From Mediterranea sp. (in: CFB group bacteria) (GTDB taxonomy: Bacteria; Bacteroidota; Bacteroidia; Bacteroidales; Bacteroidaceae), in assembly GCA_031287715.1 (NCBI GenBank), contig JAITSN010000101.1:1-45294 (forward strand): DNA of 45,294 bases. The letters run 5' to 3'. The notes beneath the pieces were generated by a model. The model was not told the origin of the DNA, made no database searches, and saw nothing but the letters and a program-made list of their open reading frames with translations. Shown one piece after another: positions 25,866 to 35,271 of the stretch. Within the stretch, counting starts at the first letter, position 1. Every line of letters starts with the position of its first letter. Both the position numbers and the translations under genes were made by a program.

Positions 25866-26801
25866 ATGAACAAGACAAGGCCGTTAGACTTCTCGATCGC
25901 TTCTGTCAGCGATTCGAGTAAACCGTTCCGCTCGGCGAACATCTTCCTGACCAATGAGTTTGGCATCGCGTATGACATGTCGCACCAGATACGCGAACTC
26001 ATAAGCGCCGGCGGCACTGCCGTGCTTCCCGATGCTTTCTTTTTCCGGCTGCGGCAACCCTACCGGCTGAAGGAGGGCCGGATCATTTTGCTGCTGCAGG
26101 GGCAGGTCGTGATACGGTACAACCTCATCGAATACATCATCCGGCCGGCACAGGTGCTGGTAGTGCCCGCAGGCTCCATCATCGAGATCACCGGCGTCCA
26201 TCCGGATACGGTCCTGCGCATGGTGGGGTTCAGCCCGGTCTTTATCCCCTCCGCCTGCAAGGAAGATGTGGACTATTACCGGGGAGGATACCGGCAGAGC
26301 GTCATCCTCCCGCTGTCGGACGGTCAACGGGGCATCGCTGAGGGATACTTCAGGCTGCTCTGGGAGATGGTGCAGGCGGACGGCTTCCCCCGCGAGCCGG
26401 TTCAGCATCTGCTGACCTCCCTCATACACTTTATCGACGACATGCGGAAGGGATACCGGCCGGCCGGCGGCGGAAACGCTACGCATCAGGACAGGCTGTT
26501 CGGCCGGTTCATCGCCTTGGTGAACGAACATTGCGTAAGCGAGCGGAACGTGAAGTTCTACGCCGGTAAGCTCTGCCTGACGCCGCGTTATCTCAACACG
26601 GTGATCCGGCAGGCGAGCGGGCAAACGGTCATGGACTGGGTCGACCAGGCTGTCGTCGTCGAGGCCAAGATACGCCTCAAACACGATAACCTGCCGGTTT
26701 ACCGGGTGGCAGACGAACTCCGCTTCGCCAACCCGTCGTTCTTCTGCAAGTTCTTCAAACGGATGACGGGGATGACCCCGCAGGAATACCGCACCGGGTG
26801 A
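25866..26801 (+). CDS. AraC-family transcriptional regulator
   Basis: This is a 311-residue regulator. The N-terminal half has a cupin-like sensing domain (LLLQGQVVIRYN, PAQVLVVPAGSIIEI). The last 100 residues are the double helix-turn-helix of AraC proteins (FYAGKLCLTPRYLNTVIRQA, then VADELRFANPSFFCKFFKRM, ending GMTPQEYR). It is transcribed divergently from the TolC-HlyD/ABC operon with 132 bases between starts, so it probably controls that operon in response to a small molecule. The ligand is unknown. A perfect hairpin follows the stop. Confidence 0.92.
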   Translation: MNKTRPLDFSIASVSDSSKPFRSANIFLTNEFGIAYDMSHQIRELISAGGTAVLPDAFFFRLRQPYRLKEGRIILLLQGQVVIRYNLIEYIIRPAQVLVVPAGSIIEITGVHPDTVLRMVGFSPVFIPSACKEDVDYYRGGYRQSVILPLSDGQRGIAEGYFRLLWEMVQADGFPREPVQHLLTSLIHFIDDMRKGYRPAGGGNATHQDRLFGRFIALVNEHCVSERNVKFYAGKLCLTPRYLNTVIRQASGQTVMDWVDQAVVVEAKIRLKHDNLPVYRVADELRFANPSFFCKFFKRMTGMTPQEYRTG

Positions 26802-26805
26802 AGTT

Positions 26806-26826
26806 AGTCTTTAAGACTTAAAGACT
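26806..26826 (+). terminator. Hairpin after the AraC gene
   Basis: AGTCTTTAA pairs perfectly with TTAAAGACT around GAC. It starts four bases after the stop. There is no T-run after it, so termination may be weak. Confidence 0.5.
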
Positions 26827-26900
26827 ATGTCTTCGTCCTGTAACAGCAATGCCCTTACTTCGTGGTACAAATACGAACAAACCTGTTATACCGACGCGAT

Positions 26901-28037
26901 ATGAAAATATTGTTTATCATTCAAGGCGAGGGACGGGGGCACCTGACCCAGGCAATTGCACTGCACAAAAAACTGCTCCGCGAAGGGCACCAGATCGTAG
27001 GCGTACTGGTAGGCAAAAGCCCGTCGCGCCGCCTGCCGGACTTCTTCTACCGGAAGATAGCCGCCGACGTTCACACGTTCGATAGTCCGAACTTCCTCCC
27101 CACGGCCCGAAACAAGCAGGCTAACCTGCCGGGCAGCATCCTGTATAACCTGCTGCGCCTGCACAAGTACGTGCAAAGCATCCGGTACATCAACCGGGTG
27201 ATCCGGGAAACCGAAGCCGACGTGGTGGTGAATTTCTATGAACTGCTGTCCGGGCTGACCTACGCCTTCTTCCGTCCCAAAGCGGAAATGGTGTGTATTG
27301 CTCACCAATACGTCTTCCTTCACCCCGACTTCAAGTTCCCCGCCGAAGCAAACCCCTGTCTGCCGGCCCTGCTCAAATTCTTCACCCGCCTGACCGCCAT
27401 AGGGGCCAACAAGAAGCTGGCCCTGTCTTTCCGGTCGATGCGCGAGATCACGAAAGACCGCCTGGTGGTCGTCCCTCCCCTGCTACGCGATGAAGTGCTA
27501 AACCTTCAGTCGAAAAGCGGCGACTTTCTGCTTGGCTACGTGGTAAACAGTGGCTTCGGCAAGGAGGTCATAACATGGCACAACAGGCATCCGGACGTGC
27601 GCCTCCGCTTTTATTGGGACAACAAAAAGGCCGCCGAACACACTCCGATCGACGAACGCCTCTCCTTCTACCAGCTAAACGACGAACGCTTCCTGCACGA
27701 CATGGCAAGGGCGAAAGCCTATGCCACGACGGCGGGGTTCGAGTCGGTATGCGAGGCCATGTACCTGGGCAAACCGGTACTGATGGTGCCCGCCCACATC
27801 GAACAGGCGTGCAATGCCTACGACGCAGCGAAGACCGGCGCCGGAGCCGTCTCGTCCACCTTCGACCTCGACCGCCTGCTCGAGCTTTCGGAGACGTACA
27901 AGCCCAACCCCTACTTCAAGCACTGGGTAGACAGAGCCGACTGGATCATCCTCCGGGAGTTCGAGCCGGAACTGCTCTTCAGAGAGCATCTGCTAAGCAC
28001 CTGCGTCCCTTTTGAAGGGTCATATTCCCATACATGA
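26901..28037 (+). CDS. GT-B fold glycosyltransferase (MJ1255-like)
   Basis: This 378-residue protein begins MKILFIIQGEGRGHLTQAIAL, the opening strand and glycine-rich loop of GT-B enzymes related to MurG and the MJ1255/VC2487 family. The C-terminal half holds the nucleotide-sugar site: MARAKAYATTAGFESVCEAM, then YLGKPVLMVPAHIEQACNA. No membrane helices are seen. The acceptor and sugar are unknown; lipid or cell-surface glycosylation is possible. The frame is open from a GTG at 26862, but I chose the ATG at 26901 because it starts directly at the first strand. The gene stands alone between the AraC gene and a bidirectional terminator. Confidence 0.85.
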   Translation: MKILFIIQGEGRGHLTQAIALHKKLLREGHQIVGVLVGKSPSRRLPDFFYRKIAADVHTFDSPNFLPTARNKQANLPGSILYNLLRLHKYVQSIRYINRVIRETEADVVVNFYELLSGLTYAFFRPKAEMVCIAHQYVFLHPDFKFPAEANPCLPALLKFFTRLTAIGANKKLALSFRSMREITKDRLVVVPPLLRDEVLNLQSKSGDFLLGYVVNSGFGKEVITWHNRHPDVRLRFYWDNKKAAEHTPIDERLSFYQLNDERFLHDMARAKAYATTAGFESVCEAMYLGKPVLMVPAHIEQACNAYDAAKTGAGAVSSTFDLDRLLELSETYKPNPYFKHWVDRADWIILREFEPELLFREHLLSTCVPFEGSYSHT

Positions 28038-28086
28038 GCGGAAGGCTTAATTCAACGACAAACGGCAACGAGCGGAGACAAAAAAA

Positions 28087-28115
28087 AGGCTGCCTCAACC
28101 TATTTGAGACAGCCT
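28087..28115. terminator. Bidirectional terminator
   Basis: AGGCTGCCTCAA and TTGAGACAGCCT form a 12-bp stem with one mismatch and a 5-base loop. An A-run precedes and a T-rich stretch follows, so it can end both the glycosyltransferase transcript and the minus-strand histone-like transcript. Confidence 0.8.
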
Positions 28116-28144
28116 CTTCCCTATTTTTCTCCTAATTAATTGGA

Positions 28145-28321
28145 TTACTTCCTGGAAGCTTCTACGGATATCTTTCTGAATTCTTTCATCAGCTTTTCTA
28201 TTTCCAATGAAACCTTACGGGCACGAGCTCCGGCAGCTTTGTTTCCATCTTCGACCTGTGCTGCTGCTTCCTTGTTAAAGGCTGCTGTTAAAGCAGCTAC
28301 TTTTTCCACTAATTCTTTCAT
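28145..28321 (-). CDS. Small histone H1-like (Hc1-type) DNA-binding protein
   Basis: This is a 58-residue protein read on the minus strand from the ATG at 28321 to a TAA at 28145. It begins MKELVEKVAALTAAFNKEA, continues with an NKAAGARARKVSLEIEKL segment and ends SVEASRK. The Lys/Ala-rich helical make-up and length match the histone H1/Hc1-like protein common in Bacteroidales, which is thought to bind DNA in the nucleoid. It has a candidate -7 element at 28355-28362 and ends at a shared terminator. The identification is from memory of the family; no close experimental information is known to me. Confidence 0.85.
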   Translation of the reverse strand: MKELVEKVAALTAAFNKEAAAQVEDGNKAAGARARKVSLEIEKLMKEFRKISVEASRK

Positions 28322-28354
28322 GATTTAAAATATTATTATGGTTGATTATGGCGG

Positions 28355-28362
28355 CAAAAATA
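28355..28362 (-). promoter_or_regulatory. Candidate -7 element of the histone-like gene
   Basis: The minus strand reads TATTTTTG (TAnnTTTG), 34 bases before the start codon at 28321. The -33 region has no clear match. Confidence 0.45.
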
Positions 28363-28523
28363 CATTCTTTTCCGAAACGGAATATGTTTTCCTCCTATTT
28401 TTTTCAGCTACCGGCTAAAAAAATCACTTTGCCGGCTGGAAAGTAATCCGCACAGGCTCAGATACAGGGAAAGAGCGGCGTTATTTAGCGGCCGGGGTAT
28501 AAGGCCGGTTCCTTTTTATTTTG

Positions 28524-28531
28524 TATTTTTG
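28524..28531 (+). promoter_or_regulatory. Candidate -7 element of the radical SAM pair
   Basis: TATTTTTG matches TAnnTTTG, 26 bases before the start at 28558. The rest of the 236-base gap between the divergent starts shows nothing else I can identify. Confidence 0.45.
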
Positions 28532-28557
28532 CCCTAGTCTAAAAAATATAAAACAAG

Positions 28558-29178
28558 ATGAGTATATTCTCAAAACTATTCGGAAGAAACTCCGAAACGA
28601 AACACGCAGGCAGCGTAGAAGACTTCACACTGTTGATACGTGTCTATTTCCAATCCGTCATAGCCATAAATCTGGGTATTACCAACATCAACTTTATACC
28701 TGATGTGGCTAATTTCAAGCGTACATTTAAAATAGTGACCCAGAAAGGGAAGCTGGGTGTGGCGGAAAAGTCACGCTCGCGGAAGATGCTGATGCAGGAT
28801 TACGGATTAACGGAGAACTTCTTTGCGGAAATCGACGCTTCGGTAAAGAAGAACTGTAAAAACCAGCAACAGGTACAGCCGTATATGTTTTTGTTCCAAG
28901 GATTTTCCAACGACCTGATGATGCTGATGGGCAATCTGATGCAATGGAAGTTCCGTATCCCCGGACTGTTCAGGAAACTGCTGTATGCCCTGACCGAAAA
29001 GACGGTGCATGATATTGTGACCAAAACGGTATGGAAAAAAGATGAGGTGCACAAAACCGCAACAGGCATACGCAAGTGCAAGGAACGCCTGGGTTACTCG
29101 GAACAATGGATGACCGAATATGTGTATCACATCGTGCTGCTGGCAAAAAAAGAACCGAAGAACAAAGAGGATAAATGA
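28558..29178 (+). CDS. Uncharacterised protein coupled to a radical SAM enzyme
   Basis: I do not recognise this 206-residue protein. It has no signal peptide; residues about 30-55 (LLIRVYFQSVIAINLGITNI) are mildly hydrophobic, and a second apolar stretch with many methionines lies at about 116-135 (MFLFQGFSNDLMMLMGNLMQ). The ends are Lys-rich, and the C-terminal segment EYVYHIVLLAKKEPKNKEDK is charged. Its stop overlaps the start of the aminomutase-like gene by ATGA, so the two products are probably made in step and may work together, for example as partner or substrate carrier. That last point is inference only. Confidence 0.75.
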   Translation: MSIFSKLFGRNSETKHAGSVEDFTLLIRVYFQSVIAINLGITNINFIPDVANFKRTFKIVTQKGKLGVAEKSRSRKMLMQDYGLTENFFAEIDASVKKNCKNQQQVQPYMFLFQGFSNDLMMLMGNLMQWKFRIPGLFRKLLYALTEKTVHDIVTKTVWKKDEVHKTATGIRKCKERLGYSEQWMTEYVYHIVLLAKKEPKNKEDK

Positions 29179-31277
29179 TGCGCGTGAAGCATAAGAAAAT
29201 GCTTTCGCTCACCTTATTCCGGTTAAAACAATTGTATGACCGTGCATTTCCCGACCTTACGGCACTGGCGGTAGAAAGCAAGGACGAAAACGGGTTTAAA
29301 GACCGGTTGGAAAAATACCTGGACGCATACAACGGCAATGAAGCAAGCGAACAAATCCGGCATTTTATCCGGTTCGACGGCAAAGAGGTCTTCGAACTTT
29401 CTACCGAACAAAACATCCGGGTACAGACCATCTCTTTGTTCTGGCGGTTCCTGACAGGCAGGGCCGCCGCCGGCACGCTCAAAGCAGACTTTCTTATTGA
29501 TTTATTCTACCAATTCAACAGGTTAAAAGAGGCAGCCCCTGAAAAGTTTGCCGCGAGCAAGGCAAAAAGCCATATGGAAAGATGGGCCACGGGATTGGAC
29601 GGGAACGTGATCCGCGTACGCGAAGAGAATAAGGAACGGATGATACGGCTGCTGATCTGCAAAATAGAGAACCGCAAAACACCGGTGCAATCGCGCTTCC
29701 GGTTTCCCGACGGGCTTTCGGAACAAGACAAATATGATAGGGTCTGCAACTGGTGGGACGACTATCATTTTCAATTGAGCATGGCCATCAAAAGCCCCGC
29801 CGAACTGAATCGCTTCCTGAACAACTCCCTGCCGGAGGAAGTCATGCGGGTATTGACGGAAGCGAAAAAGAAAGGCATCCCCTTCTTTGTCACCCCCTAC
29901 TACTTGTCGCTGCTGGATACAACGGGAAAAACGTATAATGACGGAACGGTTCGCAGCTATGTCCTTTATTCGCCCGAACTTGTCGATGCGTATGGCGAAA
30001 TCCACGCCTGGGAAAAAGAAGACCGGATAGAAGCCGGCAAGCCAAATGCCGCCGGATGGCTGCTGCCCAATGCGCATAATATCCACAGGCGCTATCCGGA
30101 AGTTGCGATCCTGATTCCGGATACCATGGGGCGCGCATGTGGCGGGCTTTGCGCATCCTGTCAGCGCATGTATGACTTTCAAAGCGAGCGCCTCAACTTT
30201 GAACTGGAATCGTTGGCCCCCAAAGAGACCTGGGACAAGAAACTCCGCAGACTGATGACTTATTTTGAAGAAGACACCCAGATCAGAGACATCCTGATCA
30301 CGGGAGGAGATGCCTTGATGAGCCAGAACAAAACGCTGCGGAATATGCTGGATGCGATATACCGCATGGCGGTTCGCAAACAACGGGCGAATTGGGAACG
30401 CCCGGCGGGAGAAAAATATGCCGAGCTACAACGCGTCCGGTTGGGATCACGCCTCCTCGCTTACCTCCCTATGCGGATAGACGACGGTTTGATAGAAATA
30501 CTGAAAGACTTCAAGGAAAAAGCCTCAACGGTTGGCGTGAAACAATTTGTGATACAAACCCATTTCCAATCACCCCTTGAAATAACCCCGCAGGCGCGGG
30601 ATGCGATCGGGAAGATCATCTCGGCCGGATGGACCATCACAAACCAGCTGGTATATACCGTAGCCGCATCTTTCCGCGGACACACGGCCCGTCTGCGGCA
30701 GATACTGAACAGTCTGGGAATCGTGTGCTACTATACCTTCTCCGTGAAAGGCTTCCGCGAGAATTATGCCGTGTTTACGCCCAACAGCCGTTCGCTTCAG
30801 GAAGAGAAAGAAGAAAAGATTGCCGGCAAGATGACACATGCGCAACAAGAAGAGCTGGCGTGCCTGTTAGAACACGGAGCGGATGTTGGCGAACGCATAC
30901 GCCGGTTCATGAAAAAACACCACCTGCCCTTCCTCGCTACCGATCGAAACGTACTTAACCTGCCGGGAATCGGCAAAAGCATGACCTTTAAAACGGTAGG
31001 GATCACGTCCGGAGGCGAACGCATCCTTCAATTCTATCACGACAGCACCCGGAAACACAGCCCGGTCATCAACCGGCTGGCAGAAGTATTTATAGTAGAG
31101 AACAAGTCCATAGCCGCCTACCTCCGCCAGTTGGAGAAATCAGGCGAAGACCCGGAAGATTATACCACAATCTGGCAATATACCGAAGGAAAGACCGAAC
31201 CGCGATTCCGCATCTACGAATATCCCCCTTTCCCTTTCCGGATAACGGATAAGTTCAGCAACCTTCTGGTAGATTAA
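29175..31277 (+). CDS. KamA-like (lysine 2,3-aminomutase family) radical SAM protein
   Basis: This is a 700-residue protein, much longer than lysine 2,3-aminomutase (about 420). Residues 1 to about 270 are an extra helical region with no family I know. The radical SAM cluster motif CGGLCASC gives Cys322, Cys326 and Cys329. ILITGGDALM, LAYLPMRIDDGL and IQTHFQSPLEITPQAR align with the aminomutase pattern. LPGIGK near residue 601 sits where the PLP-binding PGGGGK motif is expected, so a PLP lysine (Lys601) may remain. Residues between (VYTVAASFRGHTARLRQIL) differ from true aminomutases. I infer a PLP- and SAM-dependent rearrangement of an unknown substrate. The start overlaps the preceding gene by ATGA. 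Confidence 0.85.
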   Translation: MMRVKHKKMLSLTLFRLKQLYDRAFPDLTALAVESKDENGFKDRLEKYLDAYNGNEASEQIRHFIRFDGKEVFELSTEQNIRVQTISLFWRFLTGRAAAGTLKADFLIDLFYQFNRLKEAAPEKFAASKAKSHMERWATGLDGNVIRVREENKERMIRLLICKIENRKTPVQSRFRFPDGLSEQDKYDRVCNWWDDYHFQLSMAIKSPAELNRFLNNSLPEEVMRVLTEAKKKGIPFFVTPYYLSLLDTTGKTYNDGTVRSYVLYSPELVDAYGEIHAWEKEDRIEAGKPNAAGWLLPNAHNIHRRYPEVAILIPDTMGRACGGLCASCQRMYDFQSERLNFELESLAPKETWDKKLRRLMTYFEEDTQIRDILITGGDALMSQNKTLRNMLDAIYRMAVRKQRANWERPAGEKYAELQRVRLGSRLLAYLPMRIDDGLIEILKDFKEKASTVGVKQFVIQTHFQSPLEITPQARDAIGKIISAGWTITNQLVYTVAASFRGHTARLRQILNSLGIVCYYTFSVKGFRENYAVFTPNSRSLQEEKEEKIAGKMTHAQQEELACLLEHGADVGERIRRFMKKHHLPFLATDRNVLNLPGIGKSMTFKTVGITSGGERILQFYHDSTRKHSPVINRLAEVFIVENKSIAAYLRQLEKSGEDPEDYTTIWQYTEGKTEPRFRIYEYPPFPFRITDKFSNLLVD

Positions 31278-31298
31278 AACGCAACACAGTCTGCCGTT

Positions 31299-31395
31299 CT
31301 GTCATTTCCCGTGGAAAGTCCTGTCAGAGATATCCACCGGAAATCTGCCACTCTTCATTCCATCTCTCATAATAATTGTTTGGCATACCGTTTGC
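31299..31395 (+). promoter_or_regulatory. Sigma-54-type promoter with upstream CTGTCA repeats before dnaK
   Basis: TGGCATACCGTTTGC at 31381-31395 has GG (31382-31383) and GC (31394-31395) with exactly 10 bases between them, as in -24/-12 promoters (TGGCAC-N5-TTGC). The predicted transcript start is near 31407, about 60 bases before dnaK. Two CTGTCA sequences at 31299 and 31321, 22 bases apart (two helical turns), lie 55-80 bases upstream, where an enhancer-binding activator would sit. No TAnnTTTG element is seen in this gap. Confidence 0.6.
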
Positions 31396-31467
31396 GATAA
31401 GATAGTCGTCCGGTTGTAACCAACCATTATAGTACAAAGAAACTAAAACAATAAAATATATATAATT

Positions 31468-33372
31468 ATGGGAAAAATAATAGGTATTGACTTAGGAACT
31501 ACCAACTCTTGTGTATCTGTATTCGAAGGCAATGAGCCGGTAGTCATTGCAAACAGCGAAGGTAAACGCACCACTCCTTCCATTGTTGCATTTGTAGACG
31601 ATGGCGAACGTAAAGTAGGCGATCCGGCAAAGCGCCAGGCAATCACCAACCCGAAGAGAACCGTTTACTCGATCAAACGCTTCATGGGAGAGAATTGGAA
31701 TCAAGTGCAAAAAGAAGTTGCACGCGTTTCCTATAAAGTGGCAAACGAAAACGGAATGCCGCGTGTGGATATTGACGGACGCCTGTATACTCCACAAGAA
31801 ATTTCGGCCATGATTCTCCAGAAGATGAAAAAAACAGCCGAAGACTATTTGGGCCAGGAAGTAACGGAAGCGGTCATTACTGTTCCGGCATATTTCTCCG
31901 ACTCCCAACGCCAGGCCACAAAAGAAGCCGGACAAATCGCCGGCCTTGAAGTGAAACGTATCGTGAACGAGCCTACCGCCGCCGCCGTGGCTTATGGTCT
32001 CGACAAGGCTCACAAAGACATGAAAATCGCCGTGTTCGACCTGGGTGGCGGTACATTCGATATTTCTATCCTCGAGTTCGGTGGCGGCGTGTTTGAAGTA
32101 CTTTCTACGAACGGCGACACCCATCTTGGCGGTGACGACTTCGACCAAGTGATCATCAACTGGCTGGCCGACGAATTCAAAAACGACGAAGGCGCCGACC
32201 TGACCAAAGACCCGATGGCGCTGCAACGGTTGAAAGAAGCTGCCGAGAAAGCGAAAATCGAACTATCTTCCACTACAAGTACGGAAATCAACCTGCCCTA
32301 TATCATGCCGATAAACGGCGTGCCCAAGCACTTGGTGAAAACATTGACCCGCGCTAAGTTCGAATCATTGGCCCACGGCTTGATGCAAGCATGTCTGGAA
32401 CCCTGCAAGAAAGCCATGAGCGACGCCGGTCTGGGCAACTCGGATATTGACGAAGTGATCCTTGTGGGTGGCTCTTCGCGTATCCCCGCCATACAAAAAC
32501 TGGTTGAAGACTTCTTTGGAAAAGCACCTTCAAAAGGTGTAAACCCCGACGAAGTGGTAGCTGTAGGCGCTGCCGTACAAGGCGCAGTGCTGACAGACGA
32601 AATCAAAGGCGTGGTATTGCTCGACGTAACACCACTGTCAATGGGCATCGAAACCCTGGGCGGCGTAATGACCAAACTGATCGACGCCAACACAACAATC
32701 CCTGCGAAGAAAAGCGAAACATTCTCTACCGCTGCGGATAGCCAGACGGAAGTAACAATCCACGTGCTGCAAGGCGAACGTCCGATGGCGTCACAAAACA
32801 AATCAATCGGCCAGTTTAACCTGACAGGCATTGCTCCGGCCCGTCGTGGCGTGCCTCAGATCGAAGTAACATTCGACATCGACGCCAACGGCATCCTGAA
32901 AGTATCTGCCAAAGATAAAGCCACCGGCAAGGAACAAGCTATCCGCATCGAAGCCTCCAGCGGATTGAGCAAGGAAGAAATCGAAAGAATGAAGGCGGAA
33001 GCAGAAGCCAATGCCGAAGCAGACAAGAAAGAACGTGAAAAGATCGACAAGCTGAATCAGGCCGACAGCCTGATCTTCCAAACCGAAAAACAACTGGAAG
33101 AGCTGGGAGATAAACTGTCGGCTGACAAGAAAGCTCCGATTGAAGCTGCTTTGACCAAGCTGAAAGATGCGCACAAAGCCCAAGATCTGGCAACGATAGA
33201 CTCTGCAATGGCCGAACTGAACACTGCATTCCAAACAGCAAGTGCTGAAATGTACGCCCAACAAGGTGAACAACCGGGAGCTGATCCCAACGCCAGCCAA
33301 GCCGGAGGAGGATCATCTTCATCTAACAGTGGCGATAATGTTCAGGACGCGGACTTCGAGGAGGTGAAATAA
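31468..33372 (+). CDS. dnaK: Molecular chaperone DnaK (Hsp70)
   Basis: The 634-residue protein has all main Hsp70 parts. The ATPase domain has [16 protein letters not shown], the phosphate loop [13 protein letters not shown] and [10 protein letters not shown]. The linker is [10 protein letters not shown], the peptide-binding domain starts at about 390, and the lid ends in a Gly/Ser-rich tail with DADFEEVK. It folds and refolds cytosolic proteins together with DnaJ and GrpE, which are not in this window. It has a sigma-54-like promoter and no CIRCE element. The last bases of the gene and the following 27 bases recur at 39766, marking the left edge of an inserted island. A terminator follows the gene. 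Confidence 0.98.
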   Translation: MGKIIGIDLGTTNSCVSVFEGNEPVVIANSEGKRTTPSIVAFVDDGERKVGDPAKRQAITNPKRTVYSIKRFMGENWNQVQKEVARVSYKVANENGMPRVDIDGRLYTPQEISAMILQKMKKTAEDYLGQEVTEAVITVPAYFSDSQRQATKEAGQIAGLEVKRIVNEPTAAAVAYGLDKAHKDMKIAVFDLGGGTFDISILEFGGGVFEVLSTNGDTHLGGDDFDQVIINWLADEFKNDEGADLTKDPMALQRLKEAAEKAKIELSSTTSTEINLPYIMPINGVPKHLVKTLTRAKFESLAHGLMQACLEPCKKAMSDAGLGNSDIDEVILVGGSSRIPAIQKLVEDFFGKAPSKGVNPDEVVAVGAAVQGAVLTDEIKGVVLLDVTPLSMGIETLGGVMTKLIDANTTIPAKKSETFSTAADSQTEVTIHVLQGERPMASQNKSIGQFNLTGIAPARRGVPQIEVTFDIDANGILKVSAKDKATGKEQAIRIEASSGLSKEEIERMKAEAEANAEADKKEREKIDKLNQADSLIFQTEKQLEELGDKLSADKKAPIEAALTKLKDAHKAQDLATIDSAMAELNTAFQTASAEMYAQQGEQPGADPNASQAGGGSSSSNSGDNVQDADFEEVK

Positions 33373-33399
33373 AAGGCTGTAAATAACAATAGCGGACAA
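33355..33399 (+). repeat. Left copy of a dnaK-tail direct repeat (att-like)
   Basis: This 45-base segment covers the last codons of dnaK and the sequence just after the stop. It matches 39766-39809 with one deleted base and few changes; 23 bases (33367-33389) are identical to 39777-39799, followed by one mismatch and nine more identical bases. It probably represents the target or junction site of the island between the copies. Confidence 0.8.
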
Positions 33400-33406
33400 A
33401 CAAGAG

Positions 33407-33440
33407 AGGCCGTCTCACAATAAAAATGAGGCGGCCTTTT
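33407..33440 (+). terminator. Terminator after dnaK
   Basis: AGGCCGTCTCA (33407-33417) pairs with TGAGGCGGCCT (33427-33437, one G-T pair) around a nine-base loop and is followed by TTT. The DNA from here to hsdM at 33700 (259 bases) is A+T-rich and shows no certain gene or promoter; a weak TATATTTA lies at about 33616. Confidence 0.8.
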
Positions 33441-33699
33441 GCTTAGAAAACGTTCTGTAATTAAAACGGGAATTGTTTATGAAAGGAATCGACCACTCAT
33501 ATTTCATTTGACAAATAAAGGAAAGAATATGTAAGGTGATGGGTATTATAGGTGTATTATGCGGGAATGAAGTGGTGAAAACTGTTGTTGTGGTCGATAC
33601 CTTATATAATTTGAGTATATTTACCGAAAGTTGACAATTCAAGAGGAGAATAAATAGAATGAGAACAAGAGATATAAATGCTGCCTTAAATATTTAAAT

Positions 33700-35271
33700 A
33701 TGAGCAGAGAGCAACAGCGAGCGGAACTGCATCGCACTATTTGGAATGCCGCTAATCAGTTGGTTCACGGCGGAGTTTTAACACCCGTGCAGTTTATGAA
33801 CTACATGCTTGGTGGATTATTCTACCGTTTTATTAGCGAGAATATCAGCGACTACCTGAATAAAAAAGTGCAAAGCACAGGCGACAATAGTTTTGATTAT
33901 GCTACCATTACAGACGAAATGGCTGAAAACGCACGGCGGGCAACCATCGAAGAAAAGGGTTTTTATGTTCTGCCGTCCGAACTGTTTGTGAATGTAGCTA
34001 AAAAAGCCAAAGACGATGCCAACCTGAATGAAACACTCGAACAGGTATTCAAAAACATTGAAGGTTCAGCTATTGGCTACGAAAGCGAAGACGACATAAA
34101 AGGGTTGTTTGATGATTTTGATGTGAACAGCAAGAACTTGGGCGATACCGTACCGAAGCGAAACGAGCAACTACGCAAACTATTGGAAGTCATCTATTCT
34201 TTGCAGATGGGTGAATTTGCCGACCATGTAATTGACGCTTTTGGCGATGCCTACGAATACCTAATATCAATGTACGCCGCCAATTCCGGTAAAAAGGGAG
34301 GCGAATTTTACACACCGCAGGAAGTATCTGAACTGCTGACAAAAATAACGTTGGTAGGAAAAACTGAAGTAAACAAAGTCTATGACCCCGCTTGTGGTAG
34401 TGGTTCGCTGCTTTTGAATTTTGCCAAGATTCTCGGCAATGACAATGTGCGACAAGGATTCTTTGGGCAAGAAATCATTCTGACCACCTATAACCTTTGC
34501 CGGATGAACATGTTTTTGCATAACATCAACTTCGACAAATTCAATATAGCCAATGGCGATACACTCAAAGACCCGCAACATTGGGACAACGAACCCTTTG
34601 AGGCAATCGTCAGCAATCCGCCTTATTCCATCAAATGGGATGGGGATGATAATCCGGTATTGATTAATGACCCGCGTTTTTCACCCGCAGGAGTGCTTGC
34701 ACCAAAAAGCAAAGCTGACCTTGCTTTCGTAATGCACATGCTCGCTTGGTTAGCAACCAACGGAACGGCGGCAATCGTAGAATTTCCGGGTGTGCTGTAT
34801 CGTAGCGGTGCGGAGCAGAAAATTCGCAAATATCTAATTGATAATAATTATATTGATTGTGTCATTCAACTGCCCGCCAATCTCTTTTTTGGAACAAGTA
34901 TTGCCACTTGCATTATTGTTCTAAAAAAATCAAAGACCGACAACGTCACGCTATTTATTGATGCTTCTGCCGAATCGGTACATAGTGGCAACAAGGAAAA
35001 ACTGACAGCCGAAAACATTGATAAAATCCTCAATACATATATTGAACGAACAGACAAAGCACATTTCGCCCGGCTTGTTCCCAATGCTGACATAGCCGCT
35101 AACGATTATAATATAGCAGTTTCTTCGTATGTGGAGCAGGAAGATACACGAGAGGTAATAGATATTATTAAATTAAATACAAAGATTGCCGAAATCGTGA
35201 AACACGAAGACGAATTACGGAAGGCGATAGATAGTATCATTGCAGATTTGGAAGGAGGTAGCCATGAATAA
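33700..35271 (+). CDS. hsdM: Type I restriction-modification system, methylase subunit HsdM
   Basis: HsdM transfers methyl from SAM to adenine N6 in the site chosen by HsdS. The 523 residues have the helical N-terminal domain ([16 protein letters not shown], the usual opening), the SAM motif [14 protein letters not shown] near residue 228, and the catalytic NPPY (about 306) in [13 protein letters not shown]. The C-terminal helical part (about 400-523) should contact HsdS. The gene is A+T-rich against dnaK and starts the hsdM-hsdS-hsdR operon. Its stop overlaps the hsdS start by eight bases. Confidence 0.96.
   Translation: MSREQQRAELHRTIWNAANQLVHGGVLTPVQFMNYMLGGLFYRFISENISDYLNKKVQSTGDNSFDYATITDEMAENARRATIEEKGFYVLPSELFVNVAKKAKDDANLNETLEQVFKNIEGSAIGYESEDDIKGLFDDFDVNSKNLGDTVPKRNEQLRKLLEVIYSLQMGEFADHVIDAFGDAYEYLISMYAANSGKKGGEFYTPQEVSELLTKITLVGKTEVNKVYDPACGSGSLLLNFAKILGNDNVRQGFFGQEIILTTYNLCRMNMFLHNINFDKFNIANGDTLKDPQHWDNEPFEAIVSNPPYSIKWDGDDNPVLINDPRFSPAGVLAPKSKADLAFVMHMLAWLATNGTAAIVEFPGVLYRSGAEQKIRKYLIDNNYIDCVIQLPANLFFGTSIATCIIVLKKSKTDNVTLFIDASAESVHSGNKEKLTAENIDKILNTYIERTDKAHFARLVPNADIAANDYNIAVSSYVEQEDTREVIDIIKLNTKIAEIVKHEDELRKAIDSIIADLEGGSHE

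Noticed and set aside
31278..31467. CIRCE (HrcA) operator before dnaK
   Set aside because: No TTAGCACTC-N9-GAGTGCTAA-like inverted repeat is present; a sigma-54-type site is seen instead.
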